Below are positions 51,609 through 59,993 of a stretch of 64,000 nucleotides of DNA, in pieces. Location: contig JAWLAE010000001.1 in NCBI GenBank assembly GCA_041395625.1, positions 62,001 to 126,000 of the forward strand, in the 5' to 3' direction. Numbering within the stretch: position 1 is the first letter of the stretch; each line of letters opens with the position of its first letter. A program made the translations under genes and the position numbers. The notes below the pieces were generated by a model. It was given only the letters and a program-made list of their open reading frames with translations. It had not been told where the DNA came from and searched no databases. This stretch comes from CADEED01 sp041395625 (GTDB lineage Bacteria; Pseudomonadota; Gammaproteobacteria; Steroidobacterales; Steroidobacteraceae).

Positions 51609-52787
51609 TTAGGCGGCGGCCTTCCGTTTGACCCCAGCATCGGCCGCGAGCGCCTTCGCCTTGTCAGTGTACTCCCAGGTGAATTCCTTTTCAGTACGGC
51701 CGAAGTGGCCGTACGCAGCCGTCTTCTGGTAGATCGGGCGCACCAGCTTCAGCATCTGACGGATGCCGTAGGGCGTGAGATCGAAATGCTGGCGCACCAG
51801 CGCGGTGAGTTTCTCGCGCGACACTCGACCGGTACCGAATGTCTCGACCATCACCGAAGTGGGTTCCGCCACACCGATGGCATAGGACACCTGCACTTCG
51901 CAGCGCTCAGCGAGGCCTGCGGCGACGATGTTCTTTGCGACGTAGCGCGCCGCATAGGCTGCCGAGCGATCGACCTTCGAGGGATCCTTGCCCGAGAATG
52001 CACCGCCACCATGGCGCGCAAACCCGCCGTAGGTATCCACGATAATCTTGCGACCTGTTAGCCCGCAGTCACCGACTGGTCCACCGATGACGAAGCGTCC
52101 GGTCGGGTTGATGTGATACTTGGTGCGTGCGTCGAGCCATTTCTTCGGCAGCACGGGCTTGATGATTTCTTCCATCACAGCCTCGCGCAGCTGCTTGGTC
52201 GACACGTCCTCGCTGTGCTGCGTCGAGAGCACGACCGCCTCGATGCCGACCGGCTTGTCGTTCTCGTAGCGCAAGGTCACCTGACTCTTGGCATCCGGAC
52301 GCAGGAACTTGAGCCTACCCTTCTTGCGCACCTCCGCCTGGCGCTGCACGAGGCGATGCGAGTAGGTGATGGCGGCGGGCATCAGCACGTCAGTTTCGTT
52401 GGTCGCGAAACCGAACATCAAGCCCTGATCACCGGCACCTTGCAGCTTCTCACTTTTGCGATCGACGCCCTGCGCGATATCGGGCGATTGTTTGCCGATG
52501 ACGTTGAGTACACCGCAGGTGGCCCCGTCGAAGCCCATGTCCGAATGGCTGTAGCCGATGTCGAGCACGGTCTTGCGCACCAGCGCCTCGAGATCGATCC
52601 AGGCGCTGGTAGTTACTTCGCCCGCCACCACGACCACGCCGGTCTTGATGAGCGTCTCGCAGGCCACACGGCCGCGTTTGTCCTGCGTCAGGATGGCATC
52701 GAGGACAGCGTCGGAGATCTGGTCGGCGATTTTGTCTGGATGTCCTTCGGACACCGACTCAGAGGTGAACAAATACGAGTTTGCCAT
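51609..52787 (-). CDS. metK: S-adenosylmethionine synthetase
   Basis: 392 residues (E. coli 384). FTSESVSEGHPDKIADQISDAVLDA (ATP/Mg site), GAGDQGLMFGFATNET, PTGRFVIGGPVGDCGLTGRKIIVDTYGG and GGAFSGKDPSKVDRSAAYAARY. Makes SAM from methionine and ATP in the cytoplasm. First gene of the unit leading to sahH; divergent from tkt, with overlapping promoters (palindromic -10 at 52818-52827). Confidence 0.98.
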   Translation of the reverse strand: MANSYLFTSESVSEGHPDKIADQISDAVLDAILTQDKRGRVACETLIKTGVVVVAGEVTTSAWIDLEALVRKTVLDIGYSHSDMGFDGATCGVLNVIGKQSPDIAQGVDRKSEKLQGAGDQGLMFGFATNETDVLMPAAITYSHRLVQRQAEVRKKGRLKFLRPDAKSQVTLRYENDKPVGIEAVVLSTQHSEDVSTKQLREAVMEEIIKPVLPKKWLDARTKYHINPTGRFVIGGPVGDCGLTGRKIIVDTYGGFARHGGGAFSGKDPSKVDRSAAYAARYVAKNIVAAGLAERCEVQVSYAIGVAEPTSVMVETFGTGRVSREKLTALVRQHFDLTPYGIRQMLKLVRPIYQKTAAYGHFGRTEKEFTWEYTDKAKALAADAGVKRKAAA

Positions 52788-52817
52788 TGAGAATTCCGCA
52801 GGGAGACGACAGCCCTA

Positions 52818-52827
52818 CATTATAATG
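52818..52827. promoter_or_regulatory. Palindromic -10 element shared by metK and tkt
   Basis: CATTATAATG reads the same on both strands, giving TATAAT in both directions (52821-52826 plus, complement of 52819-52824 minus). It lies in the 90 bp between the divergent metK and tkt starts. No clear -35 is found at normal distance on either side. The two promoters must compete for this element, if both are used. Confidence 0.55.
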
Positions 52828-52835
52828 GCTCTTTG

Positions 52836-52855
52836 CCCCGGCCGCTTGGCCGGGG
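52836..52855 (+). promoter_or_regulatory. GC-rich hairpin in the tkt leader
   Basis: CCCCGGCC-GCTT-GGCCGGGG: eight perfect pairs and a four-base loop just after the predicted start of transcription. A second small hairpin CCGA-AAA-TCGG (52857-52867) follows, then an AT stretch and the ATG at 52878, without a Shine-Dalgarno sequence. It is not a terminator of an upstream gene, since metK runs the other way. It may stabilise or regulate the tkt message. Confidence 0.5.
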
Positions 52856-52877
52856 TCCGAAAATCGGGCCTTATTTT

Positions 52878-54881
52878 ATGACAAGCACACATCGAACGCT
52901 CGCCAACGCCATTCGTGCTCTGGCGATGGACGCTGTCCAGCACGCCAACTCCGGGCATCCGGGCGCGCCAATGGGGATGGCCGATATCGCAGAAGTGCTC
53001 TGGCGAGGTTTTCTCAAGCACAACCCGAACAATCCCGAATGGTGGAATCGTGACCGATTCGTGCTTTCCAATGGTCATGCATCGATGCTGCTGTATTCCC
53101 TGCTGCATCTGACCGGCTACCCGCTGACGATCGAGGACCTCAAGAACTTCCGTCAGTTGGGCTCGCGAACTCCCGGTCATCCAGAGCGCGATCTCAAGCT
53201 CGGCATCGAGACCACGACTGGCCCGCTGGGTCAGGGTCTCGCGAATGCCGTTGGCATGGCGCTGGCCGAGAAACTGTTGGCGACGGAATTCAACGAGCCC
53301 GGCCTCGCATTGGTGGACCACCATACCTACTGTTTTGTCGGTGACGGCTGCCTCATGGAAGGCATCTCGCACGAAGCCTGTTCGCTCGCGGGCACGCTGC
53401 AGCTCGGCAAACTGATCGTGCTGTACGACGACAATGGTATTTCAATCGACGGCAAGGTGGCGGGCTGGTTCACCGACGACACGCCCAAGCGCTTCGAGAG
53501 TTACGGCTGGCACGTGCTGAAGAACGTCGATGGACACGATGCCGCAGCTGTGGCCGCCGCAATCAAGAAGGCGAAGGCGCGCAAGAATCAGCCGACGCTG
53601 ATCTGTTGCAAGACCATCATTGGCTGGGGCGCGCCCAACAAGCAAGGCACCAAGGCAACCCACGGCGAGGCGCTCGGCGCGGCTGAAGTCGCCGCCGCGC
53701 GTCAACAGCTCGGCTGGACCTCCCCACCCTTCGTCATTCCGGAGGAGATCCGCTCGGCATGGGACATGCGAGAGGCGGGCGCTGCGGCCGAAAAGAAGTG
53801 GCAACGGATACTACGACGGTACCAGAAGGCACAGCCGGCGCGTGCCGCAGTGTTCGAGCGTCGGATGCGCAACGAGCTGCCGGGCGACTGGCGAACGATT
53901 GCTTCTGCCGCATTGAGTGCGGCGCAAGCTACCGCCGGCTCGCAGGCCACCCGCGCATCATCACAGACAGTCCTGAATGCCATCGGCCCGCACTTGCCGG
54001 AGTTGTTAGGTGGGTCGGCCGATCTCACCGGCTCGGTCAATACCTTCCGCAAGGATTCCACTGTGATAACCGGGGCCGAGGGGCGCGGCAACTATCTCCA
54101 CTACGGTGTGCGTGAATTCGCGATGACCGCCATGATGAACGGGCTGCAGCTGCATGGTGGCTTCCGGCCATACGGCGGCACCTTCCTGGTGTTCTCCGAC
54201 TACGCACGCAACGCCGTTCGACTGGCGGCGTTGATGCGCCAGCCCGTAATCCTCGTGTACACGCACGATTCCATTGGGCTGGGCGAGGACGGCCCGACGC
54301 ACCAGCCGATCGAGCATTTGGCGTCCCTGCGTGCGATGCCGAATCTGAGTGTCTGGCGGCCGTGCGATGCCGTGGAAACCGCGCTTGCCTGGACTGCGGC
54401 GCTCGAGCGCAAGTCGGGACCGACAGCGCTGGTGTTGACGCGGCAGGGACTCGCACAGCAGCCGCGCTCGCCGGAACAGTTGATAGCGCTGCGTAAGGGC
54501 GGGTACGTATTGATCGACTGTCAGGGTGTGCCAGAGTGCATCGTGATCGCGACCGGGTCCGAAGTGGGCATTGCTGCCGATGCGGTGCGCGCCGAACTGG
54601 CCAGTGGCCGACGGGTGAGACTCGTTTCGATGCCGAGCGTCGACACGTTCGAGCAGCAGCCGGCACCGTACCGCGAGAGTGTGCTGCCGGGTGCGGTGCA
54701 GCGGCGTCTGGCCGTCGAAGCGGGCAGCACGCAGTCATGGTGGCGACTGGTGGGCCGCGACGGCGACGTGATCGGCATCGATCGTTTCGGCGAGTCGGGC
54801 AAAGGTGCCGACTTGTTCAGGGAATTCGGTTTCACGACGGAGCGGGTCCGCGAGCGGCTCGCGAAGTTGCTGCGTTCGTAA
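52878..54881 (+). CDS. tkt: Transketolase
   Basis: 667 residues (E. coli 663). ATG 52878. ThDP enzyme: HANSGHPGAPMGMADIAEVLW, RFVLSNGHASMLLYSLLH, GPLGQGLANAVGMALAEK, FVGDGCLMEGISHEACSLAG, the middle REFAMTAMMNGLQLHGGFRPYGGTFLVFSDYARNAVRLAALM and TGSEVGIAADA near the end. Moves two-carbon units in the pentose phosphate pathway. First gene of the tkt-gap-pgk cluster. Confidence 0.97.
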   Translation: MTSTHRTLANAIRALAMDAVQHANSGHPGAPMGMADIAEVLWRGFLKHNPNNPEWWNRDRFVLSNGHASMLLYSLLHLTGYPLTIEDLKNFRQLGSRTPGHPERDLKLGIETTTGPLGQGLANAVGMALAEKLLATEFNEPGLALVDHHTYCFVGDGCLMEGISHEACSLAGTLQLGKLIVLYDDNGISIDGKVAGWFTDDTPKRFESYGWHVLKNVDGHDAAAVAAAIKKAKARKNQPTLICCKTIIGWGAPNKQGTKATHGEALGAAEVAAARQQLGWTSPPFVIPEEIRSAWDMREAGAAAEKKWQRILRRYQKAQPARAAVFERRMRNELPGDWRTIASAALSAAQATAGSQATRASSQTVLNAIGPHLPELLGGSADLTGSVNTFRKDSTVITGAEGRGNYLHYGVREFAMTAMMNGLQLHGGFRPYGGTFLVFSDYARNAVRLAALMRQPVILVYTHDSIGLGEDGPTHQPIEHLASLRAMPNLSVWRPCDAVETALAWTAALERKSGPTALVLTRQGLAQQPRSPEQLIALRKGGYVLIDCQGVPECIVIATGSEVGIAADAVRAELASGRRVRLVSMPSVDTFEQQPAPYRESVLPGAVQRRLAVEAGSTQSWWRLVGRDGDVIGIDRFGESGKGADLFREFGFTTERVRERLAKLLRS

Positions 54882-54914
54882 TTGCACTGTATCAACGAGT
54901 AACGAGGAACAACT

Positions 54915-55928
54915 ATGCCAATCAAAGTAGGCATCAATGGCTACGGGCGCATCGGGCGCAATATCCTGCGAGCCCTGTACGAGTCGGGCCGCAACAAAGA
55001 GATCCAGATCGTCGCTATCAACGATCTGGCCGATGCCGCGACCAATGCGCATCTGACCCAGTACGACACGGCGCACGGCAAGTTCCCTGGCTCTGTCAGC
55101 GTCGATGGCGATTCGATGATCGTCAACGGCGACCGGATCAAGGTGATCGCCGAGCGCGACCCGGCCAAGATTGCCTGGGGCGCGATGGGTGTGGAGTTCG
55201 TGCACGAATGCACCGGGTTCTTCACGACCAAGGCGGACGCTGCCAAGCACATCGCGGGCGGCGCGAAGAAAGTGATCATCTCGGCGCCCGGCGGCAAGGA
55301 TGTCGATGCGACGATCGTCTACGGTGTCAACCACGACGTGCTGAAGTCAAGCTACACGGTGATTTCGAACGCATCGTGTACCACCAACTGCCTGGCACCG
55401 GTCGCGAGCGTGCTGCACGACAAGATCGGCATCGAGAGTGGTCTGATGACCACGATCCATGCCTATACCAACGATCAGCGCCTCACCGATGTGTTCCACG
55501 AGGACATCCGCCGCGCCCGGTCGGCCACCATGTCGATGATTCCCACCAAGACCGGTGCCGCGGCCGCGGTTGGGCTGGTGCTGCCGGCGCTGAAAGGCAA
55601 GCTCGATGGCTTCGCCGTGCGCATACCCACCATCAATGTTTCGCTGGTCGATCTTACCTTCACGCCGAAACGCGCCACATCGATCGATGAGATCAATGCG
55701 ATGATGAAGGCTGCGGCCACGGGTCCGCTCAAGGGTGTGCTGCAATATTCCGAAGCACCGCTGGTGTCGATCGACTACAACCATGATCCGCATTCGTCCA
55801 CCTATGATGCGACGATGACACGGATCATCGACGGCAAGCTCGTCAAGGTTTGTTCGTGGTACGACAACGAGTGGGGCTTCTCCAATCGCATGTTGGACAC
55901 CACGGTGGCGTGGTCGCGCGCGGCCTGA
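54915..55928 (+). CDS. gap: Glyceraldehyde-3-phosphate dehydrogenase, type I
   Basis: 337 residues, ATG preceded by AACGAGGAAC. INGYGRIGRNILRAL (NAD-binding), the catalytic SNASCTTNCLAPV with Cys, YTNDQRLTD and RRARSATMSMIPTKTGAAAAVG, ending NEWGFSNRMLDTTVAW. Oxidises G3P to 1,3-bisphosphoglycerate, 33 bp after tkt and 18 bp before pgk. NAD specificity is likely from NDLADAATNAH. Confidence 0.97.
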   Translation: MPIKVGINGYGRIGRNILRALYESGRNKEIQIVAINDLADAATNAHLTQYDTAHGKFPGSVSVDGDSMIVNGDRIKVIAERDPAKIAWGAMGVEFVHECTGFFTTKADAAKHIAGGAKKVIISAPGGKDVDATIVYGVNHDVLKSSYTVISNASCTTNCLAPVASVLHDKIGIESGLMTTIHAYTNDQRLTDVFHEDIRRARSATMSMIPTKTGAAAAVGLVLPALKGKLDGFAVRIPTINVSLVDLTFTPKRATSIDEINAMMKAAATGPLKGVLQYSEAPLVSIDYNHDPHSSTYDATMTRIIDGKLVKVCSWYDNEWGFSNRMLDTTVAWSRAA

Positions 55929-55946
55929 GTGCCGCAGGTTGTCAGC

Positions 55947-57125
55947 ATGAACGTCCTGAAAATGGCGGACCTCGAGCTCGCCGGCAAGCGCGTCCTGATC
56001 CGCGAGGACCTCAACGTGCCGATCGAGGCTGGTAAGGTCACGAGCGACGCGCGCATCCGGGCCAGCTTGCCGACCATCCAGCTCGCGATCGACAAAGGCG
56101 CGCGGGTGCTGCTGCTGTCGCATCTCGGCCGTCCGCAAGAGGGCAAGTCTACCGAGGAGCTGTCACTGGCGCCGGTGGCGGCGCGGCTGTCGGAGTTGTT
56201 AGGTAAGCCGGTGCCGCTCGTCAAGGATTGGCTGAACGGTGTAGATTGCGCGCCGGGCGATGTCGTGTTGTGTGAGAACGTGCGCTTCAACAAGGGTGAG
56301 AAAAAAGACAGCGAAGAACTTGCTCGAAAAATGGCGGCCCTGTGCGATGTGTACGTGATGGACGCCTTTGGGACGGCACACCGCGCCGAGGCCAGCACCC
56401 ATGGTGTGGGCAAGTTCGCCAAGGTGGCGTGCGCCGGGCCACTGCTGGTCGCTGAATTGGAGGCACTCGAACGCGCGTTCGCCAAACCGGCCCGGCCGCT
56501 GATCGCCATCGTGGCGGGATCGAAGGTATCGAGCAAACTCACGGTGCTCGAATCGCTACTCGCCAAGGTCGACAAGTTGATCGTCGGCGGCGGCATTGCC
56601 AATACCTTTCTGGCCGCGACCGGTGTCGCAGTTGGCAAGTCCCTGCATGAGCCCGACATGCTCGACATGGCCAAGCGGCTGCTGGCGCAGGCGCGCGCGC
56701 GCGGCGCAGAAATTCCACTACCCACGGACGTCGTCGTCGCCAAGGAGTTAGCCGCCACCGCACATGCAGACGTTCGCAGTATTCACGACGTGCGGGCTGA
56801 CGAGTTGATACTCGATGTGGGGCCGGACACTGCCGAGCGGTTCGGCAGTCTGCTGCGGGATGCTGGTACCATCATCTGGAACGGGCCGGTCGGCGTATTC
56901 GAGTTCGATCAGTTCGGCGAGGGCACGCGTGCCGTTGCCAATTCTGTCGCGACCAGCGCTGCGTTTTCCCTCGCAGGCGGCGGCGATACGCTCGCGGCGA
57001 TCGAAAAGTACGGCGTCGGGGATCAGATTTCGTACATTTCGACGGGCGGCGGCGCGTTCCTCGAGTTCGTCGAGGGCAAGACTCTGCCTGCCGTTGCCAT
57101 GCTCGAGTCGCGCGCCAGCGCCTGA
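55947..57125 (+). CDS. pgk: Phosphoglycerate kinase
   Basis: 392 residues (E. coli 387) from ATG 55947. VLIREDLNVPIEAGKVTSDARIRASLPTI, LLLSHLGRPQEG, CENVRFNKGEKKDSEELARKMA, YVMDAFGTAHRAEAST, VAGSKVSSKLTVLESLLAKVDKLIVGGGIANTFL and GGGDTLAAIEKYG. Makes ATP and 3-phosphoglycerate. Co-transcribed with gap; the convergent serine hydrolase gene starts 4 bp after its stop. Confidence 0.98.
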   Translation: MNVLKMADLELAGKRVLIREDLNVPIEAGKVTSDARIRASLPTIQLAIDKGARVLLLSHLGRPQEGKSTEELSLAPVAARLSELLGKPVPLVKDWLNGVDCAPGDVVLCENVRFNKGEKKDSEELARKMAALCDVYVMDAFGTAHRAEASTHGVGKFAKVACAGPLLVAELEALERAFAKPARPLIAIVAGSKVSSKLTVLESLLAKVDKLIVGGGIANTFLAATGVAVGKSLHEPDMLDMAKRLLAQARARGAEIPLPTDVVVAKELAATAHADVRSIHDVRADELILDVGPDTAERFGSLLRDAGTIIWNGPVGVFEFDQFGEGTRAVANSVATSAAFSLAGGGDTLAAIEKYGVGDQISYISTGGGAFLEFVEGKTLPAVAMLESRASA

Positions 57126-57129
57126 CAGC

Positions 57130-58458
57130 TCAGCGTGGCTGGGGTGGCGGGGCCGCCTCGCCGGCATGCCTCGTGATGCCGCGCATTACGGTGTTGGGCA
57201 GATAGCTGTTGTCCCAGTCCGTGCCACGCGGCGGCGCCGGGCCAACGCGCAGCACGACTAACTGTTCGGATGGCACGATGTAAACCACCTGGTTGCCGTT
57301 GCCGTCGAACAGAAAGAGATCAGCGGCGAGGTAGGGCGCGGAGTGCAGTACGCCCGGGCCCGCTGCGGTCACATCCTTGTTGGCGAAAGCTCGTCTTTCG
57401 ACGTATTCCCCCGCGACGTATGCGCCCATACCGTACCAGGCATTCTGCGGCGTACCCGTGGTCATTTGCTGCACGTAGCCCGGCGGGAGCAGGCGCTTGC
57501 CGCCGGCGACGCCGTCGTTCAGCAGCAATAGCGCTACGCGCATCCAGCTCTCGGTGGGCAGCAGCAGGCAGCAACCTGCGTGCGCCATACCGCCTGGACG
57601 ATTCACCCAGATCTTGCCACCCGCGGCACCGATCCTGGCTAACAGTTCGCTCCCCAGGAAGTCGGCGTAGCGCATACCTGTGGCGCGCTCGATGACGGGT
57701 GCCACCATCTCGGAGGTCGCATTGGAGTATTCATACCGTGTACCGGGCTCGTCGACGAGCGGGTAGTCGTGGATGATCACTTCGTCGTGCCGCGGATGCA
57801 GATAGGCACGATTGAGAATGCTCTCTGGCTCCATCGACGCACTCTGACGCAGCAGGCCGCTGCGCATGTCGAGCAGATGCCGGATCAGCATCTTCTCTTG
57901 TGGCTTGCCGCGCCATTCAGTAATGAAATCGGCCACTGGCTGATCGAGTGAGCGGATCTTGCCGAGCGCGATCGCACGACCGACAAGGACTGCGGTGATC
58001 GGTTTGGCCAATGAGCGCGATACGATCAGCGTCTCGGGGGTGGTGTCGCCGAAGTAGCTGGCTTCCTGCAGCGCGCCATGTCGCCATACGAGGAAGGCGT
58101 CGCTATTGTTCCGTCGTGCGTAGTCGCGTCCGGCAGACAGTGCCTCGGCGCTGATCGACCGCTGACGGGCGGCGGCGCGCGGCAACGGCCGAACTTTGGC
58201 GGCGCCCACCACTGGCTCGAGGTTGTCGTACTGATCGAGTCCTTGGCCGAGGCGGACCGCGCGACCGAGCGCATCGAAGCGCTGCATATAGAGTGCTTCA
58301 TCTTCGGCACTGTAACGTGACGGACCGACGCCAACGCCCGTCGCGGCTGCGTCTGCAGACCAGGCCTTGCCGGACAGCGCTGCGGACAGTCCCAGCAGCA
58401 GGAGCCCGAGCAACTGGACGTTCGATCGAGCGGTTGAGCCTACGGTGTTCTGCGTCAT
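57130..58458 (-). CDS. Exported serine hydrolase of the beta-lactamase/penicillin-binding-protein class C family
   Basis: 442 residues from ATG 58458 after GAGGTCGGAAG. Signal peptide with LLGLLLLGLSAALSGKAWSA. Class C-like fold: SxxK motif S149-L-A-K152 in SRSLAKPIT, YSN (244-246) in YEYSNATSEM, and GGMAHAGCC later (HxG-like). Probably an esterase or D-aminopeptidase/transpeptidase-like enzyme of the periplasm. Its transcription runs against the glycolysis genes, splitting pgk from pyk. Substrate unknown. Confidence 0.85.
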   Translation of the reverse strand: MTQNTVGSTARSNVQLLGLLLLGLSAALSGKAWSADAAATGVGVGPSRYSAEDEALYMQRFDALGRAVRLGQGLDQYDNLEPVVGAAKVRPLPRAAARQRSISAEALSAGRDYARRNNSDAFLVWRHGALQEASYFGDTTPETLIVSRSLAKPITAVLVGRAIALGKIRSLDQPVADFITEWRGKPQEKMLIRHLLDMRSGLLRQSASMEPESILNRAYLHPRHDEVIIHDYPLVDEPGTRYEYSNATSEMVAPVIERATGMRYADFLGSELLARIGAAGGKIWVNRPGGMAHAGCCLLLPTESWMRVALLLLNDGVAGGKRLLPPGYVQQMTTGTPQNAWYGMGAYVAGEYVERRAFANKDVTAAGPGVLHSAPYLAADLFLFDGNGNQVVYIVPSEQLVVLRVGPAPPRGTDWDNSYLPNTVMRGITRHAGEAAPPPQPR

Positions 58459-58540
58459 CTTCCGACCTCTCCAGGTACAAGTCTGGCCCACATGTTAGCG
58501 CGCTCGCGTTTCCGCTGCTCAAGCCGCAGAATATTCGGTC

Positions 58541-59989
58541 ATGAGCCGTACCAAACACTCCTCGCGCACCAAGATAGTCGCCACGCTGGGCCCTGCCACC
58601 GATGATCTGGCTGTTCTGACCGACATGGTCCGTGCCGGGCTCGATGTGGCCCGGGTCAATTTCTCCCATGGCAAACATGAAGATCATGCGCGCCGCATCC
58701 AGCTGGTGCGCGATGCAGCCGCTCGGGCCGGCCAATACGTCGGCATTCTGGCCGACCTCGGCGGCCCAAAGATTCGCATCGAGAGCTTTCGCGCTGGCAA
58801 GGTAATGCTGGTAGACGGCCAGAAGTTCGCACTCGACTCCGCACATGATCCCCGCGCGGGCACCGCCGAAATCGTCGGCTGCGCTTACGCGGAGCTCGCG
58901 CAGGACGTGAAGCCGCAGGATCGTTTGCTGCTCGCCGATGGGCAGATCGAGCTGGAGGTCGTGGGCAGCAAGGGCACGCGCATCGATACGATCGTGCGCG
59001 CGGGCGGTGAGCTATCGGATCGTAAAGGCCTCAATCTTAAGGGCGGCGGCATATCTGCGCCGGCTCTGACCGACAAAGATCGCGTCGACGTTGCCTTTGC
59101 CGCGCAACAAGGAGTCGACTACATCGCAGTGTCGTTCGCGCGCAATGCCGACGATATCGTGCAGGCGCGAGAGTTGCTGCGGGCCGCCGGTGGTCACGGC
59201 CACGTCTGCGCGAAGATCGAGCGCCACGAGGCGATCGATTCGCTCAACGAGATCATAGACGCCAGCAATGTGGTGATGGTCGCGCGCGGTGATCTCGCGG
59301 TCGAGATGGGCTATGCGGAACTCACTGGTTTGCAGAAGACCATCATCCAGCGGTCTCGCAATCGCAACAAGGTGGTCATCACTGCGACGCAGATGATGGA
59401 ATCGATGATCTCGAGCCCGGTGCCGACGCGGGCCGAGGTGAGCGATGTCGCCAATGCGGTGATCGATGGCACGGATGCCGTGATGCTGTCGGCGGAGAGT
59501 GCCGTTGGCAAGTATCCTGTCAAGGCAGTGCAGGCGATGGAGGAGGTGATCCTCGGCGCCGAGAAGTATCAGCTCTACAATTCCCGCGTCCGGCAGCGCG
59601 CTGATGGCCACTTCGCCAAAGCGGAAGAGGCGATTGCGAGCGCCGTGATGTACACCGCCAATCACATGAACGTGCGGGCGATCGTCGCCATGACCGAATC
59701 CGGCTCGACCGCGCTCTGGATGTCGCGTATCCGCTCCGATATTCCAATCTACGCCTTCACGCGCCATGAATCGACCCGGCGGCGCGTCACCATCTATCGC
59801 GGCGTCTTTCCCGTGCCGTTCGATCTGCCGGACAGCAGCGCGCCCGAGCTGTACCGGGCGATCTTCGGGTTACTGCTGCAGCTCGAGCTGGTCGAGGTCG
59901 GCGATCTGGTGATAGTCACGAAAGGCGACATGACTGGCGTTTCGGGGGGCACCAATGCCATGAAAATCCTGCGTGTCGAGCGCAGTTGA
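58541..59989 (+). CDS. pyk: Pyruvate kinase
   Basis: 482 residues (E. coli PykA 480). TKIVATLGPATDD, VARVNFSHGKHEDH, LADLGGPKIRIESF, DYIAVSFARNADDI, AKIERHEAID, VARGDLAVEMGYAEL and MMESMISSPVPTRAEVSDVANAVIDGTDAVMLSAESAVGKYPVKAVQ. The position of the K+-ligand Glu of muscle enzyme (GPEIR) is Lys here (GPKIR), the mark of K+-independent kinases. Converts PEP and ADP to pyruvate and ATP. fba, often next in line, is absent. Confidence 0.97.
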   Translation: MSRTKHSSRTKIVATLGPATDDLAVLTDMVRAGLDVARVNFSHGKHEDHARRIQLVRDAAARAGQYVGILADLGGPKIRIESFRAGKVMLVDGQKFALDSAHDPRAGTAEIVGCAYAELAQDVKPQDRLLLADGQIELEVVGSKGTRIDTIVRAGGELSDRKGLNLKGGGISAPALTDKDRVDVAFAAQQGVDYIAVSFARNADDIVQARELLRAAGGHGHVCAKIERHEAIDSLNEIIDASNVVMVARGDLAVEMGYAELTGLQKTIIQRSRNRNKVVITATQMMESMISSPVPTRAEVSDVANAVIDGTDAVMLSAESAVGKYPVKAVQAMEEVILGAEKYQLYNSRVRQRADGHFAKAEEAIASAVMYTANHMNVRAIVAMTESGSTALWMSRIRSDIPIYAFTRHESTRRRVTIYRGVFPVPFDLPDSSAPELYRAIFGLLLQLELVEVGDLVIVTKGDMTGVSGGTNAMKILRVERS

Positions 59990-59993
59990 CGCA

